From: Capra hircus
Taxonomy: Eukaryota > Chordata > Mammalia > Artiodactyla > Bovidae
Reading direction: 5' to 3'
Assembly (NCBI RefSeq): GCF_001704415.2
Contig: NC_030826.1
Coordinates: 56,377,362-56,441,361 of the forward strand
Length of the DNA: 64,000 bases
Shown here: piece after piece, positions 1-9,490 of the stretch
Layout of the letters: each line of letters opens with the position of its first letter
How positions within the stretch are numbered: position 1 is the stretch's first letter
The notes under the pieces: model-generated
Database searches by the model: none
The model's input: only the letters and a program-made list of their open reading frames with translations
What the model was told of the DNA's origin: nothing
Made by a program: the position numbers and the translations under genes

Positions 1-310
1 GCTCACCCAGCCGCTTCATCCGGCGGCCCAGCAGCACAGTCTGTCCCTCACCCATCAGCGTGGCCCTGGAGGGCTCCCCGGGCTCCGAGCGGGCGATCGG
101 CGAAACCTCCATGGACCAGCCCCGGCCCCGGGCCCAGCCCAAGGCGCGCATGCGCCTGTCCCTCGGCCGGTTCCTAAGACGAGGCTGTTTGGCCTCTCCA
201 GTCTTCGCCCGGCTCTCCCCGAAGTGTCCCGCTGTGGCCCATGGCAAGGTGCAGCCCCTGGGGGATGCCAGCCGGCAGCTATCACGACCGAAGTCCCGGA
301 GAGCAGCCAA
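1..310 (+). CDS. RGS9: RGS9, penultimate coding exon (partial, long RGS9-2 form)
   Basis: RGS9 is a regulator of G-protein signalling that accelerates GTP hydrolysis by Galpha subunits; the long splice form (RGS9-2) is striatal and has a C-terminal tail absent from the retinal form. Reading from base 3 the frame is open to the donor and encodes STVCPSPISVALEGS early and FLRRGCLASPVFARLSPKCP later, which I recognise as RGS9-2 tail. The exon ends GCC AA, followed by the good donor GTAAGG at 311, leaving two bases of a split codon. The 5' end lies left of the window. The catalytic RGS, DEP and GGL domains are encoded upstream and are not visible. The segment is CpG-rich, and other frames are also open by chance. 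Its partner terminal exon is on the opposite strand at 5455-5857, which is the central oddity of the window. Identity rests on memory of the human protein. Confidence 0.82.
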
Positions 311-329
311 GTAAGGATGGAGGGGGTGG

Positions 330-838
330 TGTGTGTGTGTGTGGATGTGCACTCATGGGGAGTGTGTACACACACATGGGGATTGTGTGTGTGTGCGCTC
401 GGGGATTATGTGTGTGCACACAGGATTGTGTGTGTGCACACGGGGAGAGTGTGTGCACACGGGGATTGTGTGTGTGCACACATGGGGAGTGTATGTGCAC
501 ATGGACTTGTGTCTGTGTGCACATGGGGAGTGTGTGTGCACACGGAATTGTCTGTGTGCACACATGGGGAGTGTTTGTGTACACATAGGGATTGTGTGTG
601 TTTGCACATGGGGATTGTATTTGTGGACAGGGGATTGTGTGTGCACAGGGATTGTGTGTGCTCATATGGGGAGTGTGTGTGCACACGGGATTGTGTGCGT
701 GCACACGGGGATTGTGAGTGCACACGTGGGGAGTGTGTGCACGCACATGGGGAGTGTGTGTGTACACACAGGGAGTGTGTGTGCACACGGGGATTGTGTG
801 CGTGCACACGGGACTGTGTGTGTGTACACATGGGGACC
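330..838 (+). repeat. GT-rich minisatellite array A
   Basis: About 510 bases of degenerate tandem units of roughly 20-24 bases alternating GTGTGTGCACAC with GGGGATT or GGGGAGT. It is nearly free of stop codons in several frames, which produces Cys/His/Val-rich chance ORFs. It lies between the RGS9 exon and DNAI2 exon 11. Its unit is the reverse complement of array B at 7397-8850, and the order of some variant units is shared (see findings). Confidence 0.95.
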
Positions 839-1010
839 CCTGCTCCCTCTGCCAGCCCCAGTATTTAGCCCCACTTTCTTGCCATCAGCCCAGAGCAGAG
901 CTCTGTGGGGCTGCCTTGAGCAGAGTGAGGGGAGCCCACTGGTCCCCTTGCACTGGGAGCTGGGATCGCCCTCCGGCCGCTCCCACGGCCTCCCTGTCCT
1001 TGTGCCCCAG
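839..1010 (+). other. Intron remainder before DNAI2 exon 11
   Basis: Non-repetitive sequence between array A and the DNAI2 exon. It ends in a pyrimidine-rich tract and the acceptor CAG at 1008-1010. Confidence 0.6.
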
Positions 1011-1239
1011 ATATTCGAGCGTGAGACGCGGCGGGAGAAGATCCTGGAGGCCAGGCACCGTGAGATGCGCCTGAAGGAGAAGGGCAAGGCCGAGGGCCGG
1101 GATGACGAGCTGAGGGATGAGCCGCCTGTCTTGAACCTGGAGGAGCTGGTCACCAAGGCCGAGGAGGAGTTCTTCGACATCATCTTCACGGAGCTGAAGA
1201 AGAAGGAGGCGGAAGCCATGAAGAAGCACGCCCAAATCT
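1011..1239 (+). CDS. DNAI2: DNAI2 coding exon 11, on the strand opposite to exons 1-10
   Basis: The exon follows acceptor CCCCAG and opens IFERETRREKILEARHREM, then a charged stretch ending AEEEFFDIIFTELKKKEAEA. This is the coiled, charged C-terminal segment of DNAI2 that follows the WD domain. Exon 10 (minus strand, ending at 9491) stops in phase 0 after NEKNMASA and this exon opens in phase 0, so the two belong together. The 3' limit is a proposed donor GTAGGG at 1240, leaving phase 1; the donor context is mediocre. With this exon the conceptual protein reaches 574 residues against about 605 in human, so roughly 30 acidic C-terminal residues remain unlocated. Plus-strand placement is inconsistent with the rest of the gene. 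Confidence 0.88.
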
Positions 1240-2027
1240 GTAGGGCCTTGCGCAGGGGCTCAGGGTGGGCTGGGCGGGAGGGAGCCACGGGGCCCGGCTG
1301 CCTGCCTGCTGACTTCCTGGGGAGCCCGGAGCAAGTGGCCCCACCAGGCAGACCTTCCTTTGTCCGTCTGGCAAATGGGGAGAGTGACTCCCTTCCTCCT
1401 GGGGAATTCTAAGTCTCCAAACAGGCTTCCAGCTCCTTGAGCTTCTCAGAATCCTCTGCCTACACCCCAGAGGGCACCTTGAACTCCATGCAAGTGACCA
1501 ACGGGATGAGGACCCAGGGCTACATAAGCTATGAAAGGAGAGGGGGCCTGGAGGCCTGGAGGGCGCAGAGGGGCCTACGAGGTCCGTGGTGACCCCACCC
1601 GGCAGGAGGGGGTGAGACTGGTCCTGAGCTAGGCCATCCATGCAAGAGTCGGCCCAACTTAGAGGCCACCAGACAGCGGCATCCAGCCATGGCCCTGTGC
1701 CAAAGCACTTTCTAGCTGTGTCGCCTGGGCTGGTCACTTCACGTCTTAATTCCTTCATTTCCATCTGGAACAGGAGGAGGCTGAGTGATGAAGGCGGTGT
1801 CTGGTCACCTTCCAGGGCCTCCTGGGTACCAGGGGGCAGAGGAAGGAAAAGATGTGGTCTGCCTGGACCATTACCTTCAGGGGCCCAGGGATAAGATGCC
1901 AAGATGAGAAAGAGTAAAAGCCCAACGTGCCAGGGGAAGAGCAAGTGAGCGTGGAATAGCGTCTGCCCTTGTCGGCAAGACTGGCTGCCTTGTTAGGGGA
2001 GGAAGGAAAACACACAGAGCGGCTCAA
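1240..2027 (+). other. DNAI2 intron 11 sequence with a MIR fragment
   Basis: Mostly unique non-coding sequence downstream of DNAI2 exon 11. A MIR remnant lies at about 1690-1795 (pattern 'agctgtgtcgcctgg...cttcatttccatctgg'). The 359-codon open frame spanning 333-1412 is array A plus the exon plus intron read-through, not a gene. I found no acidic terminal DNAI2 exon. Confidence 0.6.
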
Positions 2028-2115
2028 GGGGCTCGCCCGCGGCGGTCCAGTGGTTCAGACTCCACGCTTCCACTGCAGGGCTCCGGGTTCTATCGCTGTC
2101 AGGAACTAAGATCCC
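2028..2115 (+). mobile_element. CHR-type tRNA-derived SINE cut by the gap
   Basis: Recognisable SINE head (CGGTCCAGTGGTTCAGACTC, then 'gggttctatcgctgtcaggaactaagatccc') running straight into the N run. The element's 3' half is missing. A repeat at a contig end is a typical place for assembly to stop. Confidence 0.8.
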
Positions 2116-2140
2116 NNNNNNNNNNNNNNNNNNNNNNNNN
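2116..2140. other. Assembly gap, 25 N
   Basis: Run of 25 undefined bases. It lies inside the segment whose exon orientation is inverted. The true size of the missing sequence is unknown. Confidence 1.
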
Positions 2141-3198
2141 GGGCTGGAGCAAGGGGATGGACTGGGTCCTCTTCCGCTCCCCGCGCCTCCCCACTCTTCT
2201 GGCTTTTCCCAAGGCCAAGGGACCTTCCTTTTTGGCCCGCCTTCCTCTCACGCCCCAGGGAGGAATTCTTGCCTCATCCGGGGAATCCGTTTGAGCCTCG
2301 CATCTCCCCCTTTCTGGTGAAGGCCTCCAGGAGGGGGACCATCCTAGATGCAGGGCAGGGCCTCTAGAGGCCTTTGAGACCCGTGTCCCTCCGCCGGTAT
2401 CCCCGCTCGGCCGTCAGCAGCCCGAGGGCCCCGGCGCCCCTGGGCGGCACAAAACCAGACCGTCCCTTTGATTGTCTCTCTTCGCCTGGAGTCCACTCAC
2501 CTTGGGCCTTCCCTGCCTTCAACAGCATGGGTGGAGACATGAAAATTCCTCGGCGTTTTTGTGGGGACCGCGCCTTCCTTCCTCTTGCGGGTCTCTTCTG
2601 GAACTTGCACTTCCCGTAAGGTTGTAGGGCTTGCCAGGGCACAGTGGTAAAGAACCCCAACTTCCAAACACCAGGAGAACAGAAGAAGGCGAGCGCCGGA
2701 AGCGACGGTCCCCTGGGGTGCAAAAGAGTTCGGGCCAACAGCTGAAAAGACTTGGCACCGCACAACGTGCTCACTCAGGCAACCACGGAAGTCCATCCTC
2801 CAATCCCGGATGGTGGCGGGTTTTCTCTGCAGGAACCCGGGGGCCCATGGGGCACGAGTTGTGCAATGCCGCGGTCTGAGTATTCTGCCTTTTCTCAGGA
2901 ACACAACGGCTGCCGGAGGACGTGCCATTTGCCCTTTCATTCGTGCTTTAGACCCACTTTTGCAATTTGAAAATCAACATTCCAGCTGCGGACCCAATCG
3001 GGACTGAGCAGAGTTTCTCTGTCCGTGCGAGGTCTTTCCAGGCCAGGAACACCAGATGGGTGCCGTTTCCTCTCCAGGGAATCTTTTTCCGACCGCAGGG
3101 ACCAAACACCAGGTCTCTTGGCACGCAGGCAACTCTACCTCTGAGCCACCGGGGAAGACCATTCATGGAATTGCGCCTTCTCACCCTTCCAAGAAACA
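2141..3198. other. Non-coding, weakly repetitive sequence; old SINE remnants
   Basis: No exon recognised. Degenerate SINE-like traces are visible at about 2625-2700 (CACAGTGGTAAAGAACCC) and 3055-3172 (minus-orientation Bov-tA-like, ending in GAGCCACCGGGGAAG). The open frames here show no recognisable protein. Confidence 0.5.
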
Positions 3199-3427
3199 GG
3201 CTGACTGCTCACTTTCTGGAGAAAGTTTCCCCTTCCCCTCTGAAGACTCCTGTCGAGCCCCAAAGAGGGACTGTAGATCTGAAATGAGATGTCTATTTCA
3301 GTAGCTGAAGTCATGGCTGACTGCTCACTCTCTGGAGGAAGTTTTCCCTTCCCTTCTGAGGACTCTGTGAAGCCCAAGATGAGGGACTTCTGTAGAAATT
3401 GAAATGGAGATGCTATTTCAGAGCTGA
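3199..3427 (+). repeat. Tandem duplication of about 115 bases
   Basis: Two adjacent diverged copies (about 3199-3310 and 3312-3427). Each starts GACTGCTCAC, continues through GGA(G)GAAGTTT(C)CCCTTCCC, then GAGGGAC, and ends CTATTTCAG(T)AGCTGAAG. Origin unknown; a long terminal repeat is one possibility. Confidence 0.75.
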
Positions 3428-3550
3428 AGGCCCTGAGTTTTCCCGCAGTGGGCAGTGGAATCCAGGTTTGCGGAACACACCTAACCACCCCCACTCGTTC
3501 TCCTGATTGTATGTAGAGGCTGTGGCTCAGCCGCCAGTGTTTGTGGCTAA

Positions 3551-3556
3551 ATAAAG
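3551..3556 (+). terminator. Candidate poly(A) signal AATAAA (plus strand)
   Basis: AATAAA in the context TGTGGCTAAATAAAGAAACTG on the same strand as DNAI2 exon 11. If the segment is re-oriented this could be the DNAI2 3' end, or it may belong to an LTR-like repeat. No linked coding exon was found. Confidence 0.3.
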
Positions 3557-3744
3557 AAACTGTCCTGCAGGTTAAAAGGTGGAGAGGTGTCTTGAATTCT
3601 GCAGGATTAAAGGTTAAGAACATGAATAAGTGGTTTGGGCAAACCACTTACCTTTCTTTCTACGAGGACTTTCCAGCAACTTTTTTTCAATGGTTTTTTT
3701 TTTTAATGTGAACCATTTTTTAGAGTCTTATATTGAGTTTGTTA

Positions 3745-3877
3745 CAGTATGTTTCTGTTTTACGTTGTTTTTTGAGTCTGCAAGGCCTGTGGCCTAGCTC
3801 CCCAACCAGGGATCGAACCTGATACCCCTGCTTTTGGGAGGAAGCCTTAACCTCTGTCCCACCAAGGATGTTCCCAG
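3745..3877 (-). mobile_element. CHR-type SINE
   Basis: Reverse-oriented tRNA-derived SINE with the internal promoter-like segment CCAACCAGGGATCGAACCTG. Confidence 0.8.
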
Positions 3878-4163
3878 GTAACTTTTAAGAAAATGGTTTA
3901 TTCACCACATACCCTTAATTCAACCCACATTCCCAGTTCAAGCATGATCCCAGTGGACTCCTTCAGGCAACACTTCAGACTTTGGGCAGAAACCAGCAGT
4001 GCCCAGCACAGCCGCAGTGACTGTGACCGTCTGTTCCAAGGTCCCCACTGCGGCTGAGACTTTAGAGCCATCATCCTCTGTCGAGGGTGGGGCGGCCCCC
4101 GTGCATTGTCCTCCTTCCTACATAAACACATTTGTCGACGCACCCTACATAATTAATGGCACA

Positions 4164-4360
4164 CCTCCCCTGGTGCTCAGTCTGGAAAAGAATCCGCCTT
4201 CAATGCAGGAGACCCCGTTCGATCCCTGGGTCAGAAGATCCGCTGGAGAGGGATACAGCGTACCCACTCCAGTATTCTGGCCTGGAGAATTTCCATGGAT
4301 AACAGTCCATTGGGGTTTAGCAAAGAGTCGGACACAACGAGGCTTTCACTTTCACTTTGT
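4164..4360 (+). mobile_element. Bov-tA SINE
   Basis: Ruminant tRNA-headed SINE: 'aagaatccgccttcaatgca' near the head, CTCCAGTATTCTGGCCTGGA in the middle and GAGTCGGACACAACGAG near the 3' end. Confidence 0.88.
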
Positions 4361-5169
4361 GCTCTCCTCTTGAGTTTCAGGAAACCCCCACCCCACGCCG
4401 ACACAGGCCCACTCCAGCCATGGCAACTGAAAATGTCTCTGACACGCTCAACGTTCACCTGTGACAAAAGTTTGGGCCCTGCTTGAGATACCAGTGCTCA
4501 GAGGAATTCCCACCAAGTGAGACGACCCACTGCTTGCCCAGGGCCCCTGCAGAGATCTCACCGTGCGAGCATTCTGTCCAGCGTGCTGAGTTCATAACTG
4601 GAGAAAAGTGTGTGGAGGGAAGGGCGACCGGACGCAACCTCTCGGACGCGGCCTCCAGCATGTCCGCGTGCAACGGCCATGCCACCCGCAATGAGGCTCC
4701 CTCAGCCAACGCCCTTACATGCGTTGGGTCAAAAGCCCAGCCAACCCTCGTGAAGAACACGGCTCAAAGCATCCCAGAACCTCGCCATCGACGTTCCTGG
4801 AACTGCTCCGCCATCCGGCGGCCCCTCCACCCCGCCTTCCCATGAGGTTGGCCCTGCGCTGTGGCCTGAAGAGCCCCAACCCCTTCTCCAGCAGTTCCTC
4901 TGGCAGTTCCCATGCCACACACTCATCACACTCTTTGCCCTCTGCTTCTGGTGGATCTTGGCAAGCCTGGCACCCAGGAGCATGCCTTTCCCAGCCCCCA
5001 TCTCTATTGTGGGCCCAGCCCAAGCTCCCCCTATGCGGAGCTCAGTTGGTAAGAGCATCACGCACCAAAGACCGACATAATACGTTGCAGGGGAGCTCTT
5101 GGAGGCGATTCAGATTCCCTTGTGCAGAAAACCAAGACCTGAGTTATGGCATAAGTGGAGATCCGCAAA
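4361..5169. other. Non-coding sequence, nothing recognised
   Basis: Moderately GC-rich sequence with several unremarkable open frames on both strands. No splice-bounded exon or known repeat could be supported. Confidence 0.5.
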
Positions 5170-5392
5170 GCTTCCCAGGTGGCCCTGGTGGTAAAGAAGC
5201 TCCCATCTTGTCCAGTGCAGAAGACGACAGGAATCCAGGGTTTACCCCTGGATCAGGAAGACCCCTGGAGCAGAGCATGGCAACCCATCCAGTAGTCTTT
5301 GCCTGGAGAATTCCCGGTAGCAGAGGAGCGCTGGGGCTACAGTCCATGGTCGCAAAAAGAGTTGGACACGACTGGACGGACTTAGCAGGCAA
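5170..5392 (+). mobile_element. Bov-tA SINE
   Basis: Diverged copy with CTTCCCAGGTGGCCCTGG head and GAGTTGGACACGACTGGACG tail. Confidence 0.85.
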
Positions 5393-5454
5393 GAACTCAT
5401 AGATGGCTTATCAAACTGGACGTCCGCTAAGCATTACGCAATCCAAAACACTCC

Positions 5455-5857
5455 GACGATAGGTTAACACTCTTTATTGGTTTTACAGGCAGCAAGTCAA
5501 GTCCTCTTGTGCACATGCCTGTCTTCTTGATAACAGGAGAAAGACGGGGCAAGGGAAGGCCTAGCACGGGCACCGCGTCCCAGATGCGCCTCTGCCAGGG
5601 GTCCAGCCATCTGCCCTCAATGGCCCGCCACGTGTGATCTTCATCGCATTCTGGTCCCAGAGCCAGCGTGCCCCGTGTTTGCCCATCCTGCCGATCTGTG
5701 GAGCGGCTTCCTGGCCCAAGGCCCGGCTCAGCCTACAGCCCTCCACCGGGCTCTCTCCAGGGGCAGACGACCTCCTTTTCTGTGGCCTGGTCACCTCGTC
5801 TCTCTCAGGCAGGCCCCACTTCCCCATGGCACTGTCCATCTTGATACTGGAAAAAAG
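5455..5857 (-). CDS. RGS9: RGS9 probable terminal exon with 3'UTR
   Basis: On the minus strand an excellent acceptor TTTTTTCCAG lies at 5856-5847, with an alternative AG two bases before 5857. After the CAG at 5847 the frame set by the RGS9 exon at 1-310 (AA plus T) reads N-IKMD, matching the NFFQIKMD start I recall for the human RGS9-2 last exon. A neighbouring frame of the same strand then shows GDQATEKEVVCPW, close to the human terminus GDRATEKEVICPW. The homologous end is thus out of frame with IKMD. Taken at face value the IKMD frame stays open to a stop at 5561-5563, about 94 residues, far longer than the roughly 40 expected. Either small indels have reshaped the tail or there are base errors. 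The poly(A) signal follows at 5478-5473. The exon lies on the strand opposite to its upstream partner. Confidence 0.68.
5473..5478 (-). terminator. RGS9: Poly(A) signal of the RGS9 terminal exon
   Basis: AATAAA on the minus strand (context ACCAATAAAGAGTG), about 370 bases downstream of the terminal-exon acceptor. Cleavage would fall near 5450-5460. Confidence 0.65.
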
Positions 5858-6901
5858 CTTGTAGAACACAGGAGCAGAGCATGGGTGTGGAGACGGTAAG
5901 GTCACCAACACCCGGCTACACCGCCCCTGAGGAGCGCAACAGACCCAGGCGCCTTTCTGTGAAGCCTGTGTGTGCGGGACCCACCTCGGGTATGGGGGAC
6001 CCCTTTACACTGCGGTGCGAGGAAAGAGCTCTGTCCTCCTGACGAAATCGAAGGATTAAATTCAGAGAACGCTTTATTTCCCTTTTCAAGGGCTTTCAGT
6101 TTTTTCTGTTTGATGAATTCTCATTAGCCATTCCTAAGAACAACTCAGGACTGAGGCCTCAGCCCACCCTGTTAAACGCCTCTAATTGATTAGTGATGGC
6201 CACTTGAAGCACAGCAGGCTTGCAGAACAGCCCCGAGAACTGCTGTGGCCAACAGACTAAGAGGCTCCTCATCAGCAGAAGCTCCATCCAGAGAATCAAC
6301 AGACAAGTTCTCCCCCTGGATCCCCCCCCACCTCCGGACACAGCAGCGCACAGCAAAGCTGGAGATTTCTGGGTTCCATGGCCAACCTACGACCTCAGCA
6401 CGGAGTCCTCCAATTCCTCCAAGACCTGAACGCGTGGCCAAAACGCAGGAGCGTGGCAGTGGAGGGGCGGTGCTCCGACGCTGTCTCCCCCCAGACCAGC
6501 AAAGCGGGGCTGCCTTGCGTTGGAGTTGCTTGAACTCTCCTTCTGTTCCCGGAGCCCGGAGCCCTCAAGTGCACCCTGCCCCCTGTACTTCACCCAGAGA
6601 GCTGCCTCAGGGCAGGGGGCTCTCAGAGGTCCGTCTTGCTTTGCCGCCCATAGTGGGGATAACAGGGCCAGCCCTGAATGGAGGCTGATACTGTCAGTCC
6701 CCCTGTTGACCCGCTGAGTGCCCCCAGGCAGATGTGTGCAGGAGGGTGGTGAGGGAGGGAGGGCCCCAAGCAGGGAGGGGGCGGCACCCAGCACCACCTG
6801 TGGTCCCACCACTGCCGCTGAAATTCCCTGACCTTTAAAAAAATGCAACAAATTCATCAGGCCAAGTTTTAGGTGCCGCAGGGGTGAGTGAAGAGGACTG
6901 C
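5858..6901. other. Non-coding sequence upstream of the RGS9 terminal exon
   Basis: Intronic by inference. GC-rich in its second half (6430-6800). Open frames in 6159-6857 are unrelated to any family I know and lack splice or start support. Confidence 0.5.
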
Positions 6902-7088
6902 ATTGTTGTTTAGTTGCTTAAGTCATGTCTGACTCTTTGCGACCTCATGGACTGTTGCCCACCAGGCCCCTCAGTCCATGGAATTCTCCAGGTGGAATAC
7001 TGGATGTGGCAGCCATTCCCTCCTCAGGGATTTGACCTGGTCTCCTACATGAGGGTGGATTCTTACCACTGAGCCACCAGAGAATGCC
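6902..7088 (-). mobile_element. Bov-tA SINE, diverged
   Basis: Reverse-oriented copy from TTGTTTAGTTGCTTAAGTCA to CACTGAGCCACCAGAGAATG. A short forward fragment of the same family follows at about 7131-7185. Confidence 0.85.
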
Positions 7089-7396
7089 TGGAAGAGCATC
7101 TTAATAGAAAGGGGAAAGATGAAAAGAAAAACAATCCCATGGACTGTATAAGTCCAAAGGGGACGAAAGAGTCAGACTCGGCTGAGATTACTTTCCACGT
7201 CACTTCACTTCTTCTTTCCCCCAGAAAGACAGCAGAGGGCAGCGCTGAGTCTGGAAAGGGTCTGGAGGCCAAAGCGTTTCTCATGGGGGTCCTGCTTTCC
7301 CAGAATCCTCCTCCTCACCCAGCACTCTCCCCCCTCCATCTGCCCAGTCCCCAGGCCCTAGACCCCAGACCACAGAACCTGGGTCCTCACCAGACA

Positions 7397-8850
7397 CCCG
7401 TGTGCACACATACGCACAATCCCGTGTGTGCACACACACAATCCCCATGTGCACACACACTATCCCGTGTACCACACAGCACAATCAATCCCCCTGTGCA
7501 CACACACAATTCTCATGTGCACACATACACACAATCCCCATGTGCACACACACAATCCCCATGTGCATACACACAATCCCGTGTACGCACACACACAATC
7601 CCCCTGTGCACACACACAATTCTCATGTGCACACATACACACAATCCCCATGTGCACACACACAATCCACTGTGCGCACACACACAATCCCGTGTCCACA
7701 CACTCCCCATGTGCACACACACACACTCCCCATGTGTACACACACAGTCGCCTGTGCACACACACTATCTCTGTGTGTACACAAACATACTCCCCATGTG
7801 TACACACACACAGTCCCGTGTGCATGCACACAATCCCCATGTGTACAAACACACTCCCCACATGCGCACTCACAATCCCCATGTGCACACACACACAATT
7901 CCTGGGTGCACACACACACACAATCCTGTGTGCACACACACACACTCCCCATGTGTACACACACACAGTCCCGTGTGCATGCACACAATCCCCCTGTGCA
8001 CACACACGATCCCCGTGTGTACACACACAGTCCCCACGTGCACACTCACAATCCCCATGTGCACACACACACACAATCCCGTATGCAGACACACACACAA
8101 TCCCATATGCACACATACACACAATCCCATGTGCACGAACACACACAATCCCCATGTGCATGCACACAATCCCGTGTGCACGAACACACACAATCCCCAT
8201 GTGCATGCACACAATCCCGTGTGCACACACACAATCCCCATGTGCACACATACACACAATCCCTGTGTGCACACACACACACACAATCCCGTGTGCACAC
8301 ACACAATCCCCTTGTGTACACACACACTCCCCATGTGAGCACACACAATCCCCGTGTGTACACACACAATCCCCTGTCCACACATACAATCCCCATGTAC
8401 AAATACACAAAATCCCCGTGTGTACACAAACACTCTCCATGTGTACACACACAATCTCCTGTGAACACACACAATCCCCGTGTGCACACACACAATCTGG
8501 TATGCACACACACACTCCCCTGTGCACATACACAGAATCCCTGAGTGTGCACACACACTCACCATGTGCACACACACAGTCCCCATGTGTACACACACAA
8601 TCTTGTGTGCACACACATAATCCCTGTGTGCACACACACAATCCTCATGTGTACACCCACAATCCTCATGTGTACACCCACAATCCCCTTGTGCACACAC
8701 ACACTCTCCATGTGTACACAAACACTCCCCATGTGTACACACACACAGTCCCGTGTGCATGCCCACAATCCCCGTTTGTACACACACAATCCCCATGTAC
8801 ACACACACACAATCAGAGTATACACAAACCCTCCCCATGTGCACAAACAC
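7397..8850 (-). repeat. CA-rich minisatellite array B (about 1.45 kb)
   Basis: Degenerate tandem units of about 20-26 bases (ACACACAATCCCCATGTGCA type), inverted relative to array A. Higher-order duplications are visible: a block of about 70 bases at 7486-7557 recurs at 7597-7668, and a block of about 54 bases recurs across roughly 8127-8230. Alternating purine/pyrimidine runs favour Z-DNA. Stop codons are rare on both strands, so very long Thr/His/Cys-rich ORFs arise (for example 7428-8855). These are composition artefacts. Confidence 0.96.
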
Positions 8851-9490
8851 ACTGAAGAGCATGCCAAATCACGCAGTTCCAAGGAATACCAAGTGCCTGA
8901 CGCCGGTGTGAAGCATGCTCCCTGGGGTGTGCAAAGCTGCATCCCTGGGCCCCCGGAGGACCAGTTCGCACGCCCAGGCGGAGCCAGGAGGGCCTCCCAG
9001 AATCTCAGCACCAGGGCGTTTCAACCCCTCTCGGTGGCCCATGGCTATGGGAAGGCGTCTCCAGGACTCTCGGCCAGGGTGACGGATCTCAGCGCCCCAG
9101 CGCCCCCTTCCCCCGATCAGTCCCTTCCAGCTGCTTCTCCATTGGCATCAGTCAAGCTTCTTCAGACAGGCTCGGCTGCCCCAAATGTATACTGTTTACA
9201 ATTAGACAAAATGACCAAGTCACACTGCTTGGATCTGAAGAAAACCGAAGCTTGGAGAAGTCAAGAGACTTGCCCAGGGCCACTGGGCTTCCTGAGCGGT
9301 GAAGCCTGGGGGGGTTCAGACACGGCCAACACCCATCTCTCAGGCCCATTCCCTGACCCTCCCCAGAATGTCCACCCACTTCCCAGGAGGTGGTGGAAGC
9401 GCGTCTGCCCTTTGCTGACCAGCCCACTCGGCCGGGGGCCAGGCCAGGACCAGAGCTGGTGTGCCCACCTCGCCGGGGCCCCGTACCTAC
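8851..9490 (-). other. DNAI2: DNAI2 intron 10, proximal part
   Basis: Unique sequence directly downstream of exon 10 on the minus strand. A MIR remnant in reverse orientation lies at about 9185-9330 ('agaagtcaagagacttgcccagg'). Confidence 0.65.

Noticed and set aside
1..310. Minus-strand open frame across the first 310 bases
   Set aside because: It has no recognisable similarity, whereas the plus frame matches RGS9 and ends at a good donor in the right phase.
333..1412. 359-codon open frame joining array A with a real exon
   Set aside because: Only 1011-1239 is coding. The upstream part is minisatellite and intron, and an acceptor CAG directly precedes 1011.
1775..1795. Possible DNAI2 terminal exon starting GAGGAGGCTGAGTGA
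   Set aside because: The text is the typical end of a MIR element, and the phase from exon 11 gives an immediate stop.
5561..5911. A separate minus-strand gene starting at an ATG near 5911
   Set aside because: A splice acceptor and similarity to the RGS9 tail explain the frame better. The residues before 5857 are intron.
330..8850. The arrays as a CRISPR-like repeat-spacer system
   Set aside because: Units are contiguous and degenerate with no unique spacers, and the genome is mammalian.
7428..8855. Very long Thr/His/Cys-rich open frames (up to 475 codons) on both strands, and similar ones at 224-868
   Set aside because: They are produced by the stop-poor GT/CA minisatellite units. They occur in several frames on both strands and have no start, splice or family support.
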